Part shown: in pieces, positions 1 to 5,057 of the stretch
Layout of the letters: each line of letters opens with the position of its first letter
Position numbering within the stretch: the first letter of the stretch is position 1
Source of the DNA: Burkholderiales bacterium
GTDB lineage: Bacteria > Pseudomonadota > Gammaproteobacteria > Burkholderiales > Casimicrobiaceae
Length of the DNA stretch: 5,057 bases
Direction of reading: 5' to 3'
NCBI GenBank assembly: GCA_025354075.1
Contig: JANXNO010000458.1
Location: forward strand, 1 to 5,057
The notes under the pieces: generated by a model
Databases searched by the model: none
Seen by the model: only the letters and a program-made list of their open reading frames with translations
Told to the model about the DNA's origin: nothing
Translations under genes and position numbers: made by a program

Positions 1-974
1 GCAAATCAACGCTGTTGCGAATGATTTGCGGGCTGGAAGACATCACCTCCGGCGAGCTTTTCATCGACGGCGCACGTGCCAACGACATTCGCGCAGCGGA
101 TCGCGGACTGGCGATGGTGTTTCAGTCTTACGCGCTGTATCCGCACATGACGGTGTATCAAAACATGGCGTTCGGACTTGAAAACATTGGTCTGCCGAAG
201 GGTGAGGTCAAGAGCAAAGTCGATGCCGCAGCGAAATTGTTGCGCCTTGATCCACTGCTAGAGCGGAAGCCTACGCAGCTCTCGGGCGGGCAACGTCAAC
301 GCGTCGCCATCGGTCGGTCCATCGTGCGCGAACCGAAAATTTTCTTGTTCGACGAGCCGTTGTCAAACCTCGACGCCGAGCTGCGTGTGTCGATGCGCGG
401 CGAAATCACCGGCCTGCATCGTCGCCTCGGTGCGACGATGATTTATGTGACACACGATCAGGTTGAAGCCATGACCATGGCCGACAAGATCGTCGTGTTG
501 CGTGCTGGCAGCATCGAGCAGGTGGGCACGCCACTGGATCTCTACAACCGGCCCGATAACAAATTCGTAGCGGGTTTTATTGGCTCGCCACAGATGAACT
601 TCGTGCCAGTGACGACGGGCCACGGCGACAACATCGTGACCGAGTATGGACAATCATTTGTGCTACGAACCGAAAGCAAACCGGCATCGGGTACGGCACT
701 TTCGCTGGGTGTTCGCCCCGAACACCTGACACTCGACAAAGTCGAAGGCGCGCTTGCATTGCCGATGACTGTCACAGGTGTTGAGCAACTGGGCGGACAC
801 TCGCTGCTTTATGGCACATTGCCCGGCAAAAACCAGGATGCTGAGGGTCCACGCATCACCGCTCAGGTGGCCGGTCAGGTCAACACCAAACTCGGCGAAA
901 CAGCCACCGTTTACGCTGCACCCGATGTCTGCCGACTGTTCGCGATCGGTGGCAACGAACACGCAGTGCGCTGA
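1..974 (+). CDS. Sugar ABC transporter ATP-binding protein, MalK/UgpC family (5' end cut off by window)
   Basis: This is the cytoplasmic ATPase subunit that powers a CUT1-type ABC importer for oligosaccharides or related solutes. The reading frame is open from base 3, and the first visible residues, KSTL, are the end of the Walker A motif. Counting from that Lys as residue 1, the protein shows the Q-loop (Q41 in [13 protein letters not shown]), the ABC signature LSGGQ (93-97), Walker B IFLFDE (113-118), the D-loop SNLD (121-124) and the switch His (H151 in YVTHDQ). Adding 41 gives Q82, D158, E159 and H192, the numbering of E. coli MalK, so about 41 residues are missing upstream. After about residue 195 comes the regulatory TOBE/OB region typical of this subfamily, with GSPQMNF and GVRPEH. 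All visible ATPase motifs are intact. Substrate cannot be read from an ATPase; the downstream GH31 gene suggests a glycoside. The binding protein and permeases are not in the window. The TGA stop shares one base with the next ATG. Confidence 0.96.
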   Translation, partial: KSTLLRMICGLEDITSGELFIDGARANDIRAADRGLAMVFQSYALYPHMTVYQNMAFGLENIGLPKGEVKSKVDAAAKLLRLDPLLERKPTQLSGGQRQRVAIGRSIVREPKIFLFDEPLSNLDAELRVSMRGEITGLHRRLGATMIYVTHDQVEAMTMADKIVVLRAGSIEQVGTPLDLYNRPDNKFVAGFIGSPQMNFVPVTTGHGDNIVTEYGQSFVLRTESKPASGTALSLGVRPEHLTLDKVEGALALPMTVTGVEQLGGHSLLYGTLPGKNQDAEGPRITAQVAGQVNTKLGETATVYAAPDVCRLFAIGGNEHAVR

Positions 975-3367
975 TGACGCCGCTGCGAAAAGCTACGGTT
1001 GCATCGACGGACGACGGACGAATTACGCTGGCGTTTGAGGGGGGATGGGTGTGCGCTGTTTCGATCGTTTCGGATGGCGTTGGACGGGTTCTGTTTACAC
1101 CGCCTAGCGGGTTGCGTGAACCACGAACTTGGGCGATTGCGCCATCCACCCCTCACCCTAGCCCTCTCCAGCAGGGGGCGAGGGGACAGAACCGGGCCAC
1201 CCTCTTCGATTCATCAATCGCTGAAGTGTCTCGAACTGATTCTTCTTTATCGATCAGCAGCGCAAAACTCAGAGCAAAAATCACCCTCGAACCCTTCGCC
1301 CTAACCTGGGAACAATTCGACGGCACAGCATGGCTTGCCTGTTGCACTGACCGCCCCAGCTACGCTTACGCGGCGGGCGCCAAGAGCGGCGTGATCACCC
1401 ACTGGCAAGCGCGCGATAGACACGACCAATACTTCGGTCTCGGCGACAAAACGGGCCCGCTGAACAAAGCAGGCCGCCGTCTTCGCACGCGACAGCTCGA
1501 TGCGCTGGGCTACAACGCCGAGACGAGCGACCCGTTGTACAAACACTGGCCGTTCTTCGTCGGACGCCGCGCAGACACCGGCAGCACGTACGGCGTGTAC
1601 TACGACACGCTCGCCGAATGCACCTTCGATTTTGGGCAGGAGTTTGACAACTATCACGACTTCTACCGTGCTACCGAAATCGCGGATGGTGACCTCGATT
1701 ACTACGTGATCGCAGGGCCCGATGTCGGCGCTGCGCTGGCCCGCTACATGCAATTGATTGGCGGCACGGCAATGCCGCCACGCTGGAGTCTGGGTTACGC
1801 CAATACCGCGATGGCGCTCGCTGACTTCCCGGATGCGCAGCAAAAGATTCGCGAATTTCTGGCGCTGGCCGAGCGCGACGAATTTCCACTGTCGAGCTTT
1901 CATTTTGGTTCGGGGTACACCAGTCGCGGCAAGCAGCGTTATGTGTTCACTTGGAACACCGACAAATTCCCCGATGCGCGCGGTCTGCTGAACTCGTTCA
2001 AGGCCGCCGGTGTGCGCACGATGGCGAACCTGAAGCCCTGCCTGCTCAACGATCATCCGGCGTACGCTGGCATCGAGGCTAGCGGTGGATTCGTGCGCGA
2101 CACCGCCACCGGCAAGCCCTGCCTCGATCAGTTTTGGGATGGCTGGGGCGCGCATCTCGATTTCACGCGCGACGCTGATCGAAAATGGTGGCAGGACGGA
2201 TTCAAAAAGCAGGTGCTCGATTTCGGCATCGACACTGGCTGGAACGACAACAACGAATACGAAATCTGGAGTGAAACGGGCCAGTCCGATGGCTACGGCA
2301 TGCCGATTCCGATCCATCGTTCACGCGCACTGCAAGCGCTGCTGATGACGCAGGCGACCAGCGAGGCGCAGGCTGAGATGCGCCCCGACGAGCGCGTGTA
2401 CACCGTCACCCGCGCGGGCCCGCCGGGCATTCAGCGTTACGCGCAAACGTGGAGCGGCGACAACACTACGAGCTGGCACACGATGCGATGGAACCAGCGC
2501 ATGGCGTTGACGATGAGCCTCTCCGGCCTATTCAATATTGGCCACGATATCGGCGGTTTCGCGGGCCCGGTGCCCAGCGCCGAAATGCTGATCCGCTGGA
2601 CGCAGGCCTGCTGTCTGCTGCCACGCATGATCATGAATTCGTGGAAGGCCGATGGCAGCGTAAACACGCCGTGGCTGCATGCGGAAGCGACTGCGCCGAT
2701 CCGCGCGGCGATTGGTATGCGGTTGCACTTAATGCCTTATCTCTACACGCTGATGTGGCAGGCGAGCACGGCGCACACGCCGGTCTTGCGACCCACGTTT
2801 TTTCATTTTGGTGACGACGCGAATTGTTGGGCCGACAATGACGAAATGATGGTCGGCGCTGATCTGCTGGTTGCGCCTGTGTTCGAACACGGCGCTCGCA
2901 AACGCTCGCTTTATCTGCCGGGTGGCGCACATGCTGGAGGTTGGTACGACTTCTGGTCAGGCGAATATTTCGCTGGTGGACAAACCGTCACCGTTGATGC
3001 ACCACTGGATCGATTGCCGCTGTTCGTTCGTGCCGGTGCATTGCTACCAACAACTGATACCTGGAACGATGCCGAGAAAACCGAGGAACCTTCACGCGCA
3101 CTTCGCTACTACCCTGCCCCACCGTCTGACAACGCAGTTGAAACGCACGCTAGCCTGTTTGAGGACAACGGTTTGCAGACGACGAACACCGTCGATAAGC
3201 ACTTCATCCACCATTTTGACGCGACTTCTGCGCGTGACGTACTGTCGATTGACGCCACGCAGCAAGGCACATGGACGCTGCCGTACGAAAGCATCCGCGT
3301 CGTACTTCCTGCGTCCGAGAAGCGCACCTTGAACCTGCAATCCGGCGGCGTGCGGCTGACCCAGTGA
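974..3367 (+). CDS. Glycoside hydrolase family 31 protein (alpha-glucosidase/alpha-glycosidase type)
   Basis: Retaining exo-acting glycosidase expected to release alpha-linked sugars from the non-reducing end of an imported oligosaccharide. The 797 residues follow the GH31 layout: N-terminal beta-sandwich (about 1-262, with FGLGDKTGPL at 154-163), catalytic TIM barrel (about 265-600), and C-terminal beta domains. The predicted nucleophile is D425 in WNDNNEYE (423-430) and the acid/base is D496 in TWSGDNTTSW (492-501). GHDIGGF (523-529) is another GH31 hallmark. The WNDNNE form differs from the common WxDMNE of well-known alpha-glucosidases, so exact sugar specificity is open. There is no signal peptide, so the enzyme should be cytoplasmic. 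The ATG at 974 overlaps the preceding TGA (TGATG) and lacks a strong Shine-Dalgarno, suggesting coupled translation. Residues 60-71 (PHPSPLQQGARG) are encoded by a palindromic repeat-like segment and look like an in-frame insertion in a surface linker. The frame stays open throughout. Confidence 0.95.
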   Translation: MTPLRKATVASTDDGRITLAFEGGWVCAVSIVSDGVGRVLFTPPSGLREPRTWAIAPSTPHPSPLQQGARGQNRATLFDSSIAEVSRTDSSLSISSAKLRAKITLEPFALTWEQFDGTAWLACCTDRPSYAYAAGAKSGVITHWQARDRHDQYFGLGDKTGPLNKAGRRLRTRQLDALGYNAETSDPLYKHWPFFVGRRADTGSTYGVYYDTLAECTFDFGQEFDNYHDFYRATEIADGDLDYYVIAGPDVGAALARYMQLIGGTAMPPRWSLGYANTAMALADFPDAQQKIREFLALAERDEFPLSSFHFGSGYTSRGKQRYVFTWNTDKFPDARGLLNSFKAAGVRTMANLKPCLLNDHPAYAGIEASGGFVRDTATGKPCLDQFWDGWGAHLDFTRDADRKWWQDGFKKQVLDFGIDTGWNDNNEYEIWSETGQSDGYGMPIPIHRSRALQALLMTQATSEAQAEMRPDERVYTVTRAGPPGIQRYAQTWSGDNTTSWHTMRWNQRMALTMSLSGLFNIGHDIGGFAGPVPSAEMLIRWTQACCLLPRMIMNSWKADGSVNTPWLHAEATAPIRAAIGMRLHLMPYLYTLMWQASTAHTPVLRPTFFHFGDDANCWADNDEMMVGADLLVAPVFEHGARKRSLYLPGGAHAGGWYDFWSGEYFAGGQTVTVDAPLDRLPLFVRAGALLPTTDTWNDAEKTEEPSRALRYYPAPPSDNAVETHASLFEDNGLQTTNTVDKHFIHHFDATSARDVLSIDATQQGTWTLPYESIRVVLPASEKRTLNLQSGGVRLTQ
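1149..1186. repeat. REP-like palindromic repeat embedded in frame in the GH31 gene
   Basis: A C-rich arm (cccctcaccctagccctctc, 1149-1168) is followed by a G-rich arm (ggggcgagggg, about 1175-1185). CCCTC at 1162-1166 pairs with GAGGG at 1180-1184, and after a T/C mismatch CC at 1168-1169 pairs with GG at 1177-1178. CCCCTC at 1149-1154 can instead pair with GAGGGG at 1180-1185. This type of segment, translated as PHPSPL..G..G, recurs in many proteobacterial genomes as an interspersed palindromic repeat; that statement is from general knowledge and was not searched. Only one copy is present in this window. Its boundaries are approximate, and no flanking target duplication is evident. Confidence 0.7.
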
Positions 3368-4293
3368 AACCCTGGCCGTGGCTCGGCGACGCAGAGGCAA
3401 CGACCCAGCGCCGGGTTGATCTTTGGCGACTGCTCGGGCCACGTCCAATGCTCGACGGCCCGCCTGCCGGTAACTTGCTCAAAACGGAAATCACCGAATT
3501 CGCACGCGTCGAACATTGGACGCTGTCGCTCAACAGCGAGGAGCCTGTACCCGCTCTGCTGCTGCATCCCCTGCGCGAACCACCGCACGGCATCGTGCTG
3601 TACTGCCACGCTCACGGCAATCGCTTTGAAATGGGCTGCGATGAATTGCTGAAAGGGCGTCCAGCGATTCAATCTCCGCCTTATGGAGAAGTGCTGCCTG
3701 CCATGGGTTACGCCGTGCTTGCCATCGACCACTGGTGCTTCGGCGAGCGCGCGGCGAAGAGCGAACGGGCGATGGTCAAGCTGCTGTTGTGGGAAGGTAA
3801 AACACTGTGGGGATATCGCGTTCACGACACGCTGGTTGCACTCGAATGGCTGCGCCTGCAAGCGGGCTTTGCGAATCTTCCAGTCACCACGCTGGGTCTG
3901 TCGATGGGCAGCACGATGGCGATCTGGGCGGCGGCGCTTGATCCCTCGATCACGGCGTGCGTTGATCTCTGCTGCTTGGCTGAATTTGCCCCGTTACTGA
4001 CTACCGGCGGCTTTGATTTGCATGGCGAATATTTCTTCGTGCCGGGCTTGCTTACCGAGTTCAGTGCAGCGGAAATCAGCGCGCTTATTGCACCTCGTCG
4101 ACACTTGTCGATGGTTGGGATAGGAGATCCGTTGACGCCGTTGGATGGCGTTGCCAGCATCGCCGCTGCGATGGTCGATACCTACCGCGCGCTGGGCGCC
4201 ACAAACGGCTGGACGCAATATCTAAGCCCGGAAGGCCACATTGAAACCGCTGAGATGCGCGATCTGGTGCTACGGGAATTAAAGCGTAATTAG
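3364..4293 (+). CDS. Alpha/beta hydrolase, dienelactone hydrolase/acetyl esterase-like
   Basis: Serine hydrolase of the alpha/beta fold, probably a cytoplasmic esterase; the substrate is unknown. From GTG 3364 it has 309 residues. The nucleophile elbow is GLSMGS with S180. The likely acid is D255 in GIGDPLTP, and the His is H292 in EGHIETAEMR. CHAHGNRFE (81-89) matches the HG-containing oxyanion-hole strand, and AIDHWCFGER (120-129) is typical of dienelactone-hydrolase-like proteins. No signal peptide or membrane segment is visible. The frame stays open upstream to an ATG at 3271, but that start would lie deep inside the GH31 gene and add a basic tail unlike the family. GTG 3364 gives a 4-base overlap (GTGA) with the GH31 stop, a classic coupling arrangement, and starts just before the conserved part. 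Context suggests it removes an ester group, for example acetyl, from the sugar handled by the operon. That role is inference; a general esterase or an unrelated carboxylester substrate is possible. Confidence 0.9.
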   Translation: MKPWPWLGDAEATTQRRVDLWRLLGPRPMLDGPPAGNLLKTEITEFARVEHWTLSLNSEEPVPALLLHPLREPPHGIVLYCHAHGNRFEMGCDELLKGRPAIQSPPYGEVLPAMGYAVLAIDHWCFGERAAKSERAMVKLLLWEGKTLWGYRVHDTLVALEWLRLQAGFANLPVTTLGLSMGSTMAIWAAALDPSITACVDLCCLAEFAPLLTTGGFDLHGEYFFVPGLLTEFSAAEISALIAPRRHLSMVGIGDPLTPLDGVASIAAAMVDTYRALGATNGWTQYLSPEGHIETAEMRDLVLRELKRN

Positions 4294-4482
4294 TCGAATT
4301 GGACGGCGTGTCACGTTGGTGTGCGTCAAAAAATATTTACGCCTCAGCTTTACTCTGAAAAAGCCGTATACATGGGCTAAGCCGATGAAAATCGCACTAA
4401 TCGACATTCGGCTAAAGCGGTAGCTAAGCCCAGATGCAATGTGGCTTCTAGCAAAAAGCTGATAAAGAAAAATAGCGCCGCG
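4294..4482. other. Convergent intergenic region with no gene
   Basis: This stretch of about 190 bases lies between the 3' ends of the hydrolase operon and truB. It is visibly more AT-rich than the genes (for example caaaaaatattta near 4327-4339). I see no credible ORF, tRNA or promoter. It holds an imperfect inverted and direct repeat cluster (4374-4431) and, at the truB end, a T-rich run on the minus strand. No clear stem followed by a T-run is visible for the plus-strand operon, so its transcription may end by Rho or through the imperfect stem. Confidence 0.7.
4374..4431. repeat. GCTAA(A)GC repeat cluster with imperfect stem potential
   Basis: GCTAAGCC occurs twice as an exact 8-base direct repeat (4376-4383 and 4423-4430), with a related GGCTAAAGC between them (4410-4418). 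The same bases allow nested pairing: GGGCT (4374-4378) with AGCCC (4427-4431), and AGCCGA (4380-4385) with TCGGCT (4408-4413). The loop is about 22 bases and the two stems are separated by an asymmetric bulge. No T-run follows on the plus strand. It may act as a 3'-end structure for the convergent transcripts or be chance similarity. Confidence 0.4.
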
Positions 4483-4485
4483 CTA
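4464..4485 (-). terminator. Possible weak intrinsic terminator of truB, overlapping its stop codon
   Basis: Read on the minus strand, TAGCG (4485-4481), loop CGG, CGCTA (4477-4473) form a perfect 5-bp stem, followed directly by TTTTTCTTT (4472-4464). The TAG at the base of the stem is the truB stop codon. The stem is short for an intrinsic terminator, and ribosomes ending at TAG would cover it, so its strength is uncertain. Position and T-run support the call. Confidence 0.45.
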
Positions 4486-5057
4486 CCCCGGTTGCGTCGA
4501 CAACAACCGTTCAGCGCGCAGCGTCCCATCTGTGGATAGTGCGCCAAGGCCGAGAAAGCCCTTCTGGGCATCTTGCAACCGCAACAGCGTGACGTTGCCA
4601 TCCAACGCGACATCGAACGCCTCAGGATGCGTATTTGGCGTTTCCGTCTGAACCGCCACGACTTTGCCGTTACAAATATCAATCGCCTGCTGCGCCGTCA
4701 AATCGAGCGACGGCAATTCAGCGACTAGTGACTCTGTGGGCAGCAGCCAGCTCAGTCGCGTGGCGTCGTCCGTTTCCATCCATGCGTCGAGGTGTTGCGC
4801 GGCACTCAAATCGAATCCGCCCGTTCGCGTGCGTCGAAGCGCAGCGAGATGGCCAAACGTGCCCAAAGCAATCGCGATATCGACAGCCAGCGTACGGATA
4901 TAGGTGCCTTTGCTGCAACGAACGGTGATGTCGAACTCTTGCAGCTCAGGACGTGCCGCGACCAATTCGACAGCGTAGATTTCAACGATGCGTGATTTGA
5001 TCTCGACAGTTTGGCCTGCGCGCGCGTATTCGTACGCCGGTTTGCCATCGATTTTCA
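4483..5057 (-). CDS. truB: tRNA pseudouridine(55) synthase TruB (5' part outside window)
   Basis: TruB converts uridine 55 in the T-loop of tRNAs to pseudouridine and acts in the cytoplasm. The visible part is the C-terminal 190 residues; the frame is open from base 5055 to the window edge, and the start lies beyond it. The sequence begins KIDGKPAYEYARAG, which matches the K..GK..YEYAR..G segment of TruB. It continues with VRCSKGTYIRTLAVDI (visible residues 35-50), the conserved CSKGTYIRT motif, then HLAALRRTRTGGF (69-81). The end, from about LPSLDLTAQQAI onward, resembles the small C-terminal RNA-binding domain, with GFLGLGALSTDGTLRAERLL close to E. coli FIGMGEIDDEGRVAPRRL. The catalytic Asp motif (GxLDPxATG) lies upstream of what is visible. 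An in-frame TTG at 4965 is not the true start, because conserved TruB sequence continues before it. The gene converges on the sugar operon. Housekeeping gene; no oddity is seen in the visible portion. Confidence 0.96.
   Translation of the reverse strand, partial: KIDGKPAYEYARAGQTVEIKSRIVEIYAVELVAARPELQEFDITVRCSKGTYIRTLAVDIAIALGTFGHLAALRRTRTGGFDLSAAQHLDAWMETDDATRLSWLLPTESLVAELPSLDLTAQQAIDICNGKVVAVQTETPNTHPEAFDVALDGNVTLLRLQDAQKGFLGLGALSTDGTLRAERLLSTQPG

Noticed and set aside
1301..2317. Long minus-strand open frame of 338 codons opposite the GH31 gene
   Set aside because: It lies wholly antisense to the conserved GH31 domain, shows no recognisable motif, and is explained by GC-biased codon use in the real gene.
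3109..3861. Minus-strand open frame of 250 codons across the GH31/hydrolase junction
   Set aside because: It spans the overlap of two well-supported plus-strand genes and has no family resemblance.
4302..4327. GACG...CGTC arms as a terminator after the hydrolase
   Set aside because: Only 4 bp pair before a large internal mismatch, and an A-rich rather than T-rich run follows on the plus strand.
4344..4373. TATACA as a possible -10 box
   Set aside because: No -35-like hexamer lies at suitable spacing and no gene follows on the plus strand.
4385..4423. Mini-ORF ATG AAA ATC ... TAG (12 codons) in the convergent spacer
   Set aside because: No Shine-Dalgarno precedes it and it overlaps the imperfect stem, so there is no support for translation.
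4374..4431. Possible integron attC site
   Set aside because: The arms do not match the GTTRRRY/RYYYAAC core sites and no integrase or cassette structure is present.

Overview
The window looks like chromosomal DNA from a moderately GC-rich Gram-negative bacterium. The style of the TruB protein, a CUT1-type sugar transporter ATPase next to a GH31 glycosidase, and a GC-rich palindromic repeat all point to a proteobacterium, perhaps a betaproteobacterium. That taxonomic guess is inference. No gene here fixes the species.

Bases 1-4293 carry three tightly packed plus-strand genes: the 3' part of a MalK/UgpC-like ATPase for a sugar ABC importer, a complete GH31 family glycoside hydrolase (797 aa), and a complete alpha/beta hydrolase of the dienelactone-hydrolase type (309 aa from a GTG start). 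The genes overlap by 1 base (TGATG) and 4 bases (GTGA), as expected for a translationally coupled operon. Neither hydrolase has a visible signal peptide. The simplest reading is a sugar-uptake operon: an oligosaccharide or glycoside is imported by the ABC transporter, whose binding protein and permeases would lie upstream of the window. It is then cut in the cytoplasm by the GH31 enzyme, while the esterase-like enzyme may remove an ester group from the same or a related substrate.

Bases 4294-4482 are a non-coding convergent intergenic stretch, more AT-rich than the genes. It contains a small repeated GCTAA(A)GC motif that can form an imperfect stem. Bases 4483-5057 hold the 3' part of truB (tRNA pseudouridine-55 synthase) on the minus strand. 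Its stop codon lies inside a short hairpin followed by a T-rich run, a plausible weak terminator.

The most unusual feature is a palindromic, repeat-like DNA segment at about 1149-1186 that sits in frame within the N-terminal domain of the GH31 gene and is read as the peptide PHPSPLQQGARG. I found no mobile element, CRISPR array, RNA gene or clearly new multi-gene system.
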